This document shows positions 8,999 to 16,675 of a stretch of DNA of 64,000 nt, in pieces. Both the position numbers and the translations under genes were made by a program. The stretch is from Amycolatopsis mongoliensis. GTDB taxonomy: Bacteria > Actinomycetota > Actinomycetes > Mycobacteriales > Pseudonocardiaceae. The stretch lies in assembly GCF_030285665.1 (NCBI RefSeq), contig NZ_CP127295.1, forward strand, positions 6,820,001-6,884,000, read 5' to 3'. The notes under the pieces are model-generated. The model made no database searches. It had not been told where the DNA came from and saw only the letters and a list, made by a program, of their open reading frames with translations. The stretch's first letter is position 1. Each line of letters starts with the position of its first letter.

Positions 8999-9855
8999 TG
9001 CGTCTGTCCACAGTGGAGGACCGCGCGGTTCTGCTCGCCGGCGGCGGCGTCATCGACGTCGCCCGGGCGAGCGACGGCCGGTTCGGCCCCGATCCGATGG
9101 TCGTCCTCGAGCGCTGGACGGCGTTCACGGCGTGGGCCGCGACCGCCGTCCTGCCGCCCGCCGAACCCCTGGCCGGCCGCGCGTTCGACGCGCCCGTGCC
9201 GCGGCCGCGCCAGGTCTTCGCGATCGCCCTCAACTACCCGCCGCACGCCGCCGAGGCCGGCTACCGGCCGCCCGCGGATCCGTTGGTGTTCACCAAGTTC
9301 CCCAGCTGCATCACCGGCCCGGACACGACGGTGGAGCTGCCCGGCGACCGCGTCGACTGGGAGGTCGAGCTGGTCGTCGCGATCGGCGAGGGCGGCCACC
9401 GCATCGCCGCCGAGGACGCCTGGGGCCACGTCGCCGGGCTGACCGCCGGGCAGGACCTGTCCGAGCGCGGGGTGCAGCTGCTGGGCACCCCACCGCAGTT
9501 CTCGCTCGGCAAGTCGTTCCCCGGTTTCGGCCCGACCGGCCCGGCCCTGGTGACGCCGGACGAGTTCCCCGACCCCGGCGACCTGCGGCTGGTCACCGAG
9601 CTGAACGGCACCGTCGTCCAGCAGGCCCGCACCGGCGAGATGATCTTCGGCGTGCCCGAGCTGATCGCCCGCCTGTCGGCGATCTGCCCGCTGCTGCCCG
9701 GCGACCTCGTCTTCACCGGCACCCCGGCGGGCGTGGGCAACCGGATGAGCCCGCCGCGCTACCTCGGCCCGGACGACCTGCTGGTCAGCAGGATCGAGGG
9801 GATCGGGGAACTGCGGACCCGGTTCAGGACAGGAGCGTCCCGAACGCGATCGTGA
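8998..9855 (+). CDS. Fumarylacetoacetate hydrolase family protein (second of two)
   Basis: This 285-residue paralogue of the preceding gene has VDWEVELVVAIGEGG (metal site), HVAGLTAGQDLSERG and VFTGTPAGVG. It is much diverged from its neighbour, so a distinct step is likely rather than redundancy. The ATG overlaps the upstream stop in a TGATG junction, showing translational coupling. Its 3' end overlaps the convergent TetR gene by 32 bases. Function is assigned at family level only. Confidence 0.86.
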   Translation: MRLSTVEDRAVLLAGGGVIDVARASDGRFGPDPMVVLERWTAFTAWAATAVLPPAEPLAGRAFDAPVPRPRQVFAIALNYPPHAAEAGYRPPADPLVFTKFPSCITGPDTTVELPGDRVDWEVELVVAIGEGGHRIAAEDAWGHVAGLTAGQDLSERGVQLLGTPPQFSLGKSFPGFGPTGPALVTPDEFPDPGDLRLVTELNGTVVQQARTGEMIFGVPELIARLSAICPLLPGDLVFTGTPAGVGNRMSPPRYLGPDDLLVSRIEGIGELRTRFRTGASRTRS

Positions 9856-10396
9856 AGAACGCGGCGAACGCGGAGCCGTCCTTGGCGGCGCGTTCGCCGA
9901 CGATGGCGCCTTCCCAGGCGTTGACGAGGAACCGGCCCAGCACCTCGGGGTCCTGCGTGGTCGTGACGGATCCGTCGGCCTGGGCTTCGCGGATGGTGTC
10001 GGCCACGGCCGCCGCCCAGGTCGCGAAGGCCGTCACCAGGCCGTCGCGGATGGCCGGGCTGTGGTCGGCGGCCTCGTTGCTGAAGTTGCCGAAGACGCAG
10101 CCGCGCTCGTAGCCGTACTTCTCGATGTCGGCGGCCAGGAACTCGAAGTGGGCGCGCAGCCGGGCCAGTGGCGCGACCGTCCGGTCGGCGAGCTCCGGCA
10201 CCCGCCGGGTGTCCCCGTAGCGCTCCATCACGACCAGCGCCAGCGCTTCCTTGCTGGCGAAGTGGTTGTAGAACGAGCCCTTCGGCACGCCCGCGCTGTC
10301 GGTGATGAGCTTGACGCCGCAGGCGTTGTAACCGTGCCGGTGGAACTGTTCGTACGCGGCGTCCACGATCTGTTCGCGCACGCTGGCCCTGGCCAT
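9824..10396 (-). CDS. TetR/AcrR family transcriptional regulator
   Basis: The 190-residue product has a canonical TetR N-terminal domain: IVDAAYEQFHRHGYNACGVKLITDSAGVPKGSFYNHFASKEAL across about residues 9-51, with the SFYNHF recognition helix. The rest is a helical ligand-binding domain with FGNFSNEAAD, common in QacR/TetR-C11-like members. The ATG at 10396 lies 29 bases beyond the end of the hydrolase gene, so both may be co-transcribed. Likely targets are its own operon or the convergent FAH operon. Confidence 0.9.
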   Translation of the reverse strand: MARASVREQIVDAAYEQFHRHGYNACGVKLITDSAGVPKGSFYNHFASKEALALVVMERYGDTRRVPELADRTVAPLARLRAHFEFLAADIEKYGYERGCVFGNFSNEAADHSPAIRDGLVTAFATWAAAVADTIREAQADGSVTTTQDPEVLGRFLVNAWEGAIVGERAAKDGSAFAAFFTIAFGTLLS

Positions 10397-10425
10397 CCTG
10401 GTGTCCTCCTCCGCTGGTGCGCCGG

Positions 10426-11259
10426 TCAGGCCGACGGGACCGGCGCGTTCGCCTGCCACCAGGCGGTGAGCACGCGAGCGTAGCCGTCCGCATCCTCTTC
10501 CCAGGCGAAGTGGCCCGTGTCGAGGACGTCGAGCCGGCTGTGGGGCAGCCGCTCGTGCAGGTACTCGGCGTTGGCCGGTGGGACCACGGGGTCCTTCCGC
10601 CCGGCGATGATCTGCACCGGCGTCCCGATGCCGGGCAGCAGGCCGCCCAGCACCGGGAGCTCGGCCGGGTACGCCCGGACGTAGGGCATCTGGTCGGCGA
10701 ACCGCTGCCCCTGGTAGGCGGCGAGGTAGTCCTGGCGCACGACGTCGGGCAGCTCGTAGCCCTCGATGGTGTCGAGTGCGAAGGTCACGATGTCCTTGGG
10801 GCCCATGGCCCGGTACTTCGCCAGGTCCTCGGCGTGCACCCATTCGTCCAGCACACCCGTCAGGTTCAGCGGGACCGACGCCCCGCCTGAGCCCACGGTC
10901 ACGCTGCTGAACCGGCCCGGGTGGGCGGCCGCGGCGAACAGGGCGGCGCTGGTGCCGATGTCCGGCCCCACGACGTGCGGCTTCGCCAGGCCGAGGTCGT
11001 CGGCGACGCGCACCACGAACTCGCCCATCGCGCGCGGGGACAACAGGTCTTCGCGCAGCTCGGAGTGCCCGAACCCGGGCAGGTCCACGGCGACCAGGTG
11101 CGCGTGCCCGGCCAGCCGCGCCCAGCTCGCGTCGAAGGCGAACAGGCTTTCCGGCCACGGGCTCAGCAGCAGCGCGTCCGCTTCGCGCGGCTCTTCGCTC
11201 TCGGCGTACCGGATGGACAACCCGTCGATGCTCCGGAACCGGGGCTTGATCTCGCTCAT
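10426..11259 (-). CDS. Alpha/beta hydrolase with Asp nucleophile (epoxide hydrolase / dehalogenase-like)
   Basis: In the 277-residue alpha/beta-hydrolase fold the nucleophile elbow reads GPDIGTS, so Asp replaces the Ser of esterases. That is the arrangement of epoxide hydrolases and haloalkane dehalogenases. LSPWPES near residue 32 forms the oxyanion region, and DTGHFAWEED supplies the catalytic His. A basic-acid pair before VVPPANAEYL suits the acid residue. It is followed after 29 bases by the TetR gene. Substrate is unknown; a detoxifying or catabolic role on epoxides or halides is inferred. Confidence 0.82.
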   Translation of the reverse strand: MSEIKPRFRSIDGLSIRYAESEEPREADALLLSPWPESLFAFDASWARLAGHAHLVAVDLPGFGHSELREDLLSPRAMGEFVVRVADDLGLAKPHVVGPDIGTSAALFAAAAHPGRFSSVTVGSGGASVPLNLTGVLDEWVHAEDLAKYRAMGPKDIVTFALDTIEGYELPDVVRQDYLAAYQGQRFADQMPYVRAYPAELPVLGGLLPGIGTPVQIIAGRKDPVVPPANAEYLHERLPHSRLDVLDTGHFAWEEDADGYARVLTAWWQANAPVPSA

Positions 11260-11457
11260 GTCCTCGTCCTCTCGGCGATCCGTCTCTTCCAATATGACCG
11301 GTCGTCTTACCTTCGTCAAAGCGGGTGACGCGGGGCACGGAGCGTGCGTTCCAGGGCTGCCTCGAAGGCGCGGGCCGCGACGGCACTCGGGTATCCTGCG
11401 GAGGCGCTTCCCGTGGTGGGGAACCGCCGATCGCTGAACCGGAAAGCGCTGAGCAGG

Positions 11458-12207
11458 GTGTCCACTATCCGTGACGAGTGGGGTGAGAACTCCTCGCTGG
11501 GGCGCCTGTGGGCGACGCTGACCGCTCTGGCCGGGGACCGTGGCCGGGCGGTGTCCGTCGAATTCGCGTGCGCGGTCGCCGCGGAGCGGTTCGGGAGTGA
11601 AGCGGCCTGCCTGATCGTGACCGGGAAGACGGGGGTCGCGGAGCTGCACAGCGCGATCGGGGACCTCGGCCGCCGGATCCCCGAAGTCGAGGTGACGGTC
11701 GGCGAGGGGCCGATCCGGGACGCGCTGGAGCTGGCGTCCCCGGTGATCGTCACCGACCTCGACGCCGAACCGGTGCTGCGCAGGTGGCCGCTGTTCGCGT
11801 CGCTGGCGGCCGAGGCGGGTGCGAAGGCGTGCTTCGCCTTCCCGCTGGCCGTCGGCGTGGTCCGGGCCGGCGTGCTCGTCCTGCTGCACGGCGCGCCGAT
11901 CGTGCCCGGGTCGGCGAGTCTCCGGGAGGCACTGGTCTTCGCCGACCTGGTGCTGGCGATGCTGCTCGGAGAGCAGGTCGCCCGCAGCGGAACCGTCGCC
12001 GGGCCGGCGCCGGACGGGTTCCCGATCGTCGGGCCCGAAGTGCACCAGGCGACCGGGATGGTCGCCGCGCAGCTCGACACCGATCCGGACACCGCGTTCG
12101 CCCGGCTGCGGGCCCGGGCCTTCGCCGACGGTCGCCGCCTGTCCGAAGTCGCGGCCGACGTCGTCGCCCGCCGGCTGCGGTTCACCCCCGATCCGGACCC
12201 GCGGTGA
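11458..12207 (+). CDS. GAF-ANTAR domain transcription antitermination regulator (first of pair)
   Basis: The start is uncertain: I use GTG 11458 (VSTIRDEW), though the frame is open back to 11344. The roughly 249-residue product has a GAF-like sensor domain (about 20-165) and a C-terminal ANTAR RNA-binding domain (VHQATGMVAAQLDTDPDTAF through VAADVVARR). ANTAR proteins bind paired hairpins in nascent RNA and prevent termination. No kinase is adjacent, so the GAF domain is the likely input. A second GAF-ANTAR gene follows after 44 bases. Confidence 0.78.
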   Translation: MSTIRDEWGENSSLGRLWATLTALAGDRGRAVSVEFACAVAAERFGSEAACLIVTGKTGVAELHSAIGDLGRRIPEVEVTVGEGPIRDALELASPVIVTDLDAEPVLRRWPLFASLAAEAGAKACFAFPLAVGVVRAGVLVLLHGAPIVPGSASLREALVFADLVLAMLLGEQVARSGTVAGPAPDGFPIVGPEVHQATGMVAAQLDTDPDTAFARLRARAFADGRRLSEVAADVVARRLRFTPDPDPR

Positions 12208-12251
12208 CCGGAACCGGCGGCGGTAGGCTGCGGGCCGTGGGAAGGAGGCCG

Positions 12252-12983
12252 ATGCGCGAGGCCGGGCTGAGCGACACCCTCGTCGAGCTGGCCGGCACGT
12301 TGACCGGCGATTTCGACCTGATCGACTTCCTCCACCGGCTCGCCGGCCGGTGCGTCGAGCTGCTGGACGCCGACGCGGCCGGCGTCCTGCTGGCGCACCC
12401 GCACGGCAGGCTCCAGGTGGTCGCCAGCGCCGACGAAGCGCCGGAAGCCGTGGAGCTGTTCCAGATCCAGGTCGAGGAGGGGCCGAGCATCGAGGCCTGG
12501 CTGGGTGGTGCGCCGGTGAGCCACCCGGATCTCGCCGACGGCGACACCCCGTGGCCCCGGCTGCGGCGCATGGCCGCGACGGCGGGGTACGCGGCCGTGT
12601 ATGCCGTCCCGATGCGGCTGCGCGAGGAAAACGTCGGGGTTCTCTGCTTGTTCAAGGGCGCCGCCGGCGAACCCGGCCAGGATTCGGTGCGTGCGGCGAA
12701 GGCGATGGTCGACGTGGCCACGATCAGCCTGATCCAGGCGCGGACGGCCCGGCAGCGGGATATCCTCGTCGAACAGCTGCAGACGGCGTTGAACAGCCGG
12801 ATCATCGTCGACCAGGCGAAGGGCTTCGTGGCCGAGCGGCTCGGGGTGGACGTCGCGGCGGCTTTCGCCCTGCTGCGCGACTACTCGCGGGCGCGCGGAC
12901 GCCGGCTGACCGCGGTCGCCGAGGAGGTCGTCACCCGCTCGGCGAACGTGCAGGACCTGTACGGCGGCAGCCCGGCGCGGTGA
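12252..12983 (+). CDS. GAF-ANTAR domain transcription antitermination regulator (second of pair)
   Basis: The 243-residue protein starts at ATG 12252 after a strong GAAGGAGG. A GAF domain (about 20-165, with LLDADAAGVLLAHPHGRLQVVASAD) is followed by an ANTAR domain whose core VDQAKGFVAERLGVDVAAAF matches the family closely. It is shorter and better conserved than the preceding paralogue and shares the same layout, so the pair probably arose by duplication. The RNA targets are not evident in the window. Confidence 0.9.
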   Translation: MREAGLSDTLVELAGTLTGDFDLIDFLHRLAGRCVELLDADAAGVLLAHPHGRLQVVASADEAPEAVELFQIQVEEGPSIEAWLGGAPVSHPDLADGDTPWPRLRRMAATAGYAAVYAVPMRLREENVGVLCLFKGAAGEPGQDSVRAAKAMVDVATISLIQARTARQRDILVEQLQTALNSRIIVDQAKGFVAERLGVDVAAAFALLRDYSRARGRRLTAVAEEVVTRSANVQDLYGGSPAR

Positions 12984-13054
12984 TCCCCGGTGCCCGCACG
13001 GAACGTTGTCCGTCCTTTATGGACTCACCGCGCGCAGCGGGGCAACCCGATCGG

Positions 13055-13312
13055 TCACCTCCGCCGCGCCTGCGCGGAGTTCCGCCACCGGCGGTGGGGT
13101 CTCGGCGTTTCGGCGCGAGGGGAACCGGGCGGGGCGTCGTCCGCCGGCGGACGGCCCTCGGCGGGAGTGAGGCCGAGGACGGAGAGCAGCAGCGCGCAGT
13201 CGTCGGCGTCGTGCGAAGCGGACGCGACCACGCGCACGGCGTGGTGGCGCTGCTCGCCCGTCAGGCCGAAGGGGTCTGCCGCGTAGTCGGGCAACGCCCG
13301 TGAGCCGGTCAT
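13055..13312 (-). CDS. Small conserved actinobacterial protein
   Basis: The 85-residue product (ATG 13312; a TTG nine codons upstream is possible) has the pattern YAADPFGLTGEQRHHAVRVV followed by DADDCALLLSVLGLTP. I recall this pattern from small hypothetical proteins of actinomycetes, where a helix pair ends in DC-x-ELL-x-LGL. The C-terminal third is low-complexity Pro/Arg. It has no close partner: it sits between the ANTAR pair and the convergently placed permease. Function is unknown. Confidence 0.5.
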   Translation of the reverse strand: MTGSRALPDYAADPFGLTGEQRHHAVRVVASASHDADDCALLLSVLGLTPAEGRPPADDAPPGSPRAETPRPHRRWRNSAQARRR

Positions 13313-13498
13313 CGGACCGGGGCCGGTGCGCTCGGGCAAGGGGTGGTTTCGGCGGTCATCGCGGCCCTCCGGTCGGGTTCCACCACAGGGGTGGGGTCGC
13401 CGGGGACTGGGGCGCAGTGGCCGGGACCTGGTGGTTCCCGGACCTTCGAATGTAGTCCTCCCGGCGGGTCGCCGGGGCCGGCAGACGGGTTGTGGTGG

Positions 13499-14605
13499 TC
13501 AGCTCGGGCCGGGGAGGTGGTCGTCGTCCGGGGGCGCGGACAGGCTGCGCACGCCCGAGCTGACGACGGCCAGCAGGGGCACGGCGAACAGGGCGCCCAC
13601 GACGCCCGCGGCGACGAGCCCGGTGGCGAGGGCCAGGACGACCGCCAAGGGGTGCAGCCGGACGGCCCGGCCGAGCAGCAGGGGTTGCAGCACGTGGCTT
13701 TCGACCTGCATGACGCCGACCACGACGGCGAGCACGATGACGCCCGCCCAGCCGCCGTTGGCCACCAGTGCCACGAGGACGGCGACGGCGCCGGCGAGCA
13801 CCGAGCCGATGACGGGCACGAACGCGCCGACGAAGACCAGCGCGCTCAGGGGAGCGGCCAGCGGGACACCGACGATCACGAGCCCCAGGCCGATGCCGAC
13901 GGCGTCGACGAACGCCACGGCGGCGGTGCCGCGGATGTAGTGCGCCAGGGTGGTGAAACCGCTGCGCCCGGCGACGTCGACGCGGGGGCGGAGCCGGGCC
14001 GGAACGGCGTGCAGCACGAACGCCCAGATCGCGCGGCCCTGGGCGAGGAAGAAGATCAGGCAGAACACCGCGAGCAGGAACTCGCCGAGCAGCTCGCCGA
14101 CGGTCACCGCCGTGGTGAGCGCACCCGAGGCGATCACCGACTTGTTCCGGTCGAGGGTGGTGGTCAGGTTGGCGAGCATGGCGTCGAGCTGGCCCTGGCT
14201 CAGGTGCAGGGGACCGGTCCGGAGCCAGGTGTGCAGCTCGGTCAGGCTCGCGGTCACCTGGCCGATGAGCCCCGGCATGCCCGCGGTGACGGTGATGACC
14301 ACGAACGTCACCACGGCACCGGCCAGCGCGATGCCCAGGACCAGCACGATCGCGGTGGCCGCCGCGCGGGGGACCTTCTTGCCCGCCAGCCACGAGACGG
14401 CCGGCGCGAACAGGCCGGCGAGCAGCAGGGCCACGGCGACCGGAACCAGCACCGAGGCCAGCTTGACGGCCAGGAAGCCCAGGACGGTCAGGGCTCCCGC
14501 GATGATCAGCAGGCGCCACGAGACGGCGGCCGCGACGCGGAGCCCGTAGGGCACGGCGGACCGGACGTGCCGGGAGGCGTCGTCGCCCGGGGTCTCGGCG
14601 GTCAT
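13499..14605 (-). CDS. AI-2E family transporter (PerM-like permease)
   Basis: The roughly 368-residue polytopic membrane protein has about eight hydrophobic segments in the AI-2E/PerM arrangement: paired N-terminal segments, a long extracytoplasmic loop (about 95-170) and a C-terminal cluster containing GAFVPVIGSVLAGAVAVLVA and ESHVLQPLLLGRAVRLHP, the most conserved motif. Members export or exchange small molecules or ions by an unclear mechanism; the AI-2 link is only historical for some. The start could also be GTG 14668. It stands alone. Confidence 0.88.
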   Translation of the reverse strand: MTAETPGDDASRHVRSAVPYGLRVAAAVSWRLLIIAGALTVLGFLAVKLASVLVPVAVALLLAGLFAPAVSWLAGKKVPRAAATAIVLVLGIALAGAVVTFVVITVTAGMPGLIGQVTASLTELHTWLRTGPLHLSQGQLDAMLANLTTTLDRNKSVIASGALTTAVTVGELLGEFLLAVFCLIFFLAQGRAIWAFVLHAVPARLRPRVDVAGRSGFTTLAHYIRGTAAVAFVDAVGIGLGLVIVGVPLAAPLSALVFVGAFVPVIGSVLAGAVAVLVALVANGGWAGVIVLAVVVGVMQVESHVLQPLLLGRAVRLHPLAVVLALATGLVAAGVVGALFAVPLLAVVSSGVRSLSAPPDDDHLPGPS

Positions 14606-14840
14606 GGGCGGCCGCAGACCGTCACGGGCCGGGAGGAAGGGGGAAGGGATGTTCTTCGTCGCGATCACGCCGATCCTGCCGCGGTCGTCGAGTGCGGGGT
14701 CCGGGCGCTCGCTGTCCGTGCGAGCGTACCGCGAGTACGGCCGGTCGGCCGGATCACCGAGCGCCCGGCCGGCGACCTCGCGCCGGGAAGGTCAGGCGTT
14801 CGGCGAACCCGGGACCGGCGTCCGGCCCCGGCCGCGACGA
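14606..14840. other. Intergenic spacer before the palindromic repeat
   Basis: No gene or clear RNA structure is seen. The spacer leads into the 14841-14996 repeat. Confidence 0.4.
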
Positions 14841-14996
14841 CATGAATGAGTCATTCACCTCGTCCGGCGACATGAATGACTCATTCATGTCGCCGGACCG
14901 GCGCCCGCGGCCCTCGGCGGATCCAGGTCCGATGCACCCGACGCCACTTCGGCGCGCAGCGCCGGGCCGCTCGACGAACCTCAGGGGCGCGACACC
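14841..14996. repeat. Interspersed palindromic repeat, copy A
   Basis: This 156-base element aligns almost end to end with 22351-22507. It opens with a half palindrome (TGAATGAGTCATTCA). It then has a 37-base palindrome at 14862-14898 (18-base arms around one central base, core CATGAATGACTCATTCATG), a shared middle (TCCGATGCACCCGA) and the gene-end module at 14972-14996. The last part contains the stop codon of the dehydrogenase gene. No transposase is encoded, so it is a MITE-like or REP-like element. Confidence 0.75.
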
Positions 14997-15751
14997 AGGT
15001 GCGCGAGCTGGTCACGAGCCGCCGCCGCGACGTCGGCGCGGACGCCCAGCTCGCCGAGCATCTCCGCGGCCGCCGCCATCTCGGACGTCCGGCGGACGGC
15101 GTGCTTGACCGAGCCGTCGACCAGCCGGTCCACGGTGGCGGCGCTCGCCGCGGTGAGCTCGTCGACGACGATCTTCCGCAGCCAGTCCTCGCAGCCCGCG
15201 GCGCGTGCGGCCGCCAGTGCCTCGACCACGGCGGCCGACATGCCCTTGAAGAACACGCTGCGCAGCAGCTTGCGTTCGGCGGCGAGCCCGGCGTCGCCGG
15301 TCATGACCTCGACCGCCGCCCCGAACGAGTTCAGCGCGGTGGCGACGGCTCCGGCGGCGGCGCCGGTGGCGAGCATCGGGACGCGCAGGCCGCGGCCCGG
15401 CACCGGCGCCATGATCGCGATGTCGGTGAACGGCACGCCGTACCCGGCGGCGACGCCAGCCAGCTTGCGCTTGGTGCCGGGGGAGGCGGTGTTCAGGTCG
15501 GCCCAGGCCGCGCCGGTCTTCAGGCCGGGCAGGCCGGCTTCGAGCGCGTCGACGGCCGCGGACGCGCTGTTCACGCTGAGCACCAGGTCGGCGCCGTCGG
15601 CGGCTTCGGCCTCGGAGCCGGTCGCGACGACGCCCTCCGCGGCGGCGACGGCCGGGTCGTAGCCGCGCACCACGGCCCCGGCGGCGACCAGGTCACGAGC
15701 GAGCGCGCTGCCCGCCTCGCCGAGTCCCAGTACCGCGATGGTTCCGGTCAT
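14981..15751 (-). CDS. NAD(P)-dependent dehydrogenase of the 6-phosphogluconate / 3-hydroxyisobutyrate type (DUF1932-like C-terminus)
   Basis: The 256-residue protein has an N-terminal Rossmann motif (IAVLGLGEAGSALARDL), LVLSVNSASAAVD and WADLNTASPGTK, all typical of the beta-hydroxyacid dehydrogenase family. It then has a helical domain with KLLRSVFFKGMSAAVVEALAA that resembles DUF1932. It is divergent from the GntR gene 75 bases away, with a GntR-type operator between them. Next to aldolase, tautomerase and ring-cleavage genes it probably acts on a hydroxy- or oxo-acid intermediate of aromatic breakdown. Its last codons lie inside a repeat. Confidence 0.82.
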   Translation of the reverse strand: MTGTIAVLGLGEAGSALARDLVAAGAVVRGYDPAVAAAEGVVATGSEAEAADGADLVLSVNSASAAVDALEAGLPGLKTGAAWADLNTASPGTKRKLAGVAAGYGVPFTDIAIMAPVPGRGLRVPMLATGAAAGAVATALNSFGAAVEVMTGDAGLAAERKLLRSVFFKGMSAAVVEALAAARAAGCEDWLRKIVVDELTAASAATVDRLVDGSVKHAVRRTSEMAAAAEMLGELGVRADVAAAARDQLAHLVSRP

Positions 15752-15790
15752 AGCAGAATCCTCTCCGCAAGCTACGATCGAGTACACGAT

Positions 15791-15811
15791 GTTCTCGACA
15801 ATATTGTCAAC
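15791..15811. promoter_or_regulatory. GntR-type operator between dehydrogenase and regulator genes
   Basis: A 12-bp perfect palindrome, GACAATATTGTC (15797-15808), lies inside a longer inverted repeat CTCGAC-N6-GTCAAC. The same half-site, GTTGAC/GTCAAC with a six-base spacer, recurs at 16638-16655 before the aldolase gene. It is AT-rich against the surrounding sequence and is the likely binding site of the adjacent GntR protein. Confidence 0.65.
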
Positions 15812-15826
15812 AAACGGAGCCGGGGT

Positions 15827-16504
15827 ATGACGGAGAGTGCTGCGGACGGGCAGCCGGGGGAGCGTTCCGTGGTGACGGCCATCCGCGACGCGATCGTCCG
15901 CGGCGAGTTCGTGCCCAACCAGAGGCTGGTGGAGGCGGATCTCTCCGGCCAGTTCGCCGCGAGCCGCGCCACGGTGCGCGCGGCGCTGATCGAGCTGACC
16001 AACGAGGGGCTCGTCGAGCGCGTGCAGAACCGGGGAGCCCGGGTGCGCGCGGTGTCGCTGGAGGAGGCCGTCGAGATCTCCGAGGTCCGCATGATGCTGG
16101 AGTCGCTGTGCGCGGCGAAGGCGGCGGAGCGCGTTTCCGACGCGGAGATCGGCGAGCTGAAGGAACTCGGCGAGCTGATGCAGCAGGCGGTGGCCGGCGG
16201 GGACGTGGTCGGCTATTCGGGTCTCAACCAGCGGCTGCACCGCCGGGTCCGCGAGATCAGCGGCCAGCGCACGGCGGCGCAGGTGCTGGAGCGGCTGCGC
16301 GGGCAGAGCGTGCGCCACCAGTTCCGGTTGGCGATGCGGCCGGGCCGTCCGCAGGTCTCGCTCCCGGAGCACCTGGCGATCATCGACGCGATCTGCGCCC
16401 ACCACCCGGAGCGGGCGGCCGAGGCGGCGCGGACGCATCTGGCGAGCGTGATCGAAGCCCTCAAGGCGGCCGACGCCGCGGAGGTTTCGCACCTGCGCCC
16501 CTGA
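15827..16504 (+). CDS. GntR family (FadR/FCD subfamily) transcriptional regulator
   Basis: The 225-residue protein has a winged helix at the N-terminus (VVTAIRDAIVRGEFVPNQRL, then SRATVRAALIELTNEGLVER) and an FCD ligand-binding helical domain with EISEVRMMLES, HRRVREISG and LPEHLAIIDAI. The residues LNQRLHRRV and HLAIIDA fit the metal-binding positions of FCD proteins. Palindromes with the same half-site lie before its own gene and before the downstream aldolase operon. It therefore probably controls both, lifting repression when an aromatic-acid intermediate is present. Confidence 0.92.
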   Translation: MTESAADGQPGERSVVTAIRDAIVRGEFVPNQRLVEADLSGQFAASRATVRAALIELTNEGLVERVQNRGARVRAVSLEEAVEISEVRMMLESLCAAKAAERVSDAEIGELKELGELMQQAVAGGDVVGYSGLNQRLHRRVREISGQRTAAQVLERLRGQSVRHQFRLAMRPGRPQVSLPEHLAIIDAICAHHPERAAEAARTHLASVIEALKAADAAEVSHLRP

Positions 16505-16508
16505 GCCG

Positions 16509-16593
16509 GCGCCCCAAGGCGGCCTTGGTTGCGTTCAACGCACCGAAGGCCGCCTTGAGTGCGTTGAACGCACCGAAGGCCGCATTGGGGCGC
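16509..16593. repeat. Hairpin element with two 30-bp direct repeats
   Basis: The outer arms GCGCCCCAA (16509-16517) and TTGGGGCGC (16585-16593) are inverted. Inside, GCGTT(C/G)AACGCACCGAAGG plus GCCGC is repeated at 16531 and 16561 with a 30-base period. The block can fold into a long hairpin directly after the GntR stop and may limit read-through into the aldolase operon. It looks like a mobile or genome-wide intergenic element. Confidence 0.6.
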
Positions 16594-16637
16594 TGGGATC
16601 CGGGCTTCAGGGGTGCGCCGACTTGGCCGCCAAAATT

Positions 16638-16668
16638 GTTGACAATTTCGTCAACCGAACCGTACCGT
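16638..16668 (+). promoter_or_regulatory. Promoter and operator of the aldolase operon
   Basis: The inverted repeat GTTGAC-N6-GTCAAC (16638-16655) matches the operator before the GntR gene and overlaps a -35 box TTGACA (16639-16644). A weak -10 TACCGT (16663-16668) follows after 18 bases. The ATG lies seven bases beyond the -10, so the transcript may be leaderless. Binding here would directly block RNA polymerase. Confidence 0.55.
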
Positions 16669-16675
16669 GGTTCGT

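Noticed and set aside
13326..14845. Long plus-strand frames across the AI-2E gene
   Set aside because: Antisense to the permease, dominated by Arg/Gly/His/Gln runs without domains.
16531..16590. CRISPR array
   Set aside because: There are only two contiguous 30-base units with no unique spacers and no cas genes.
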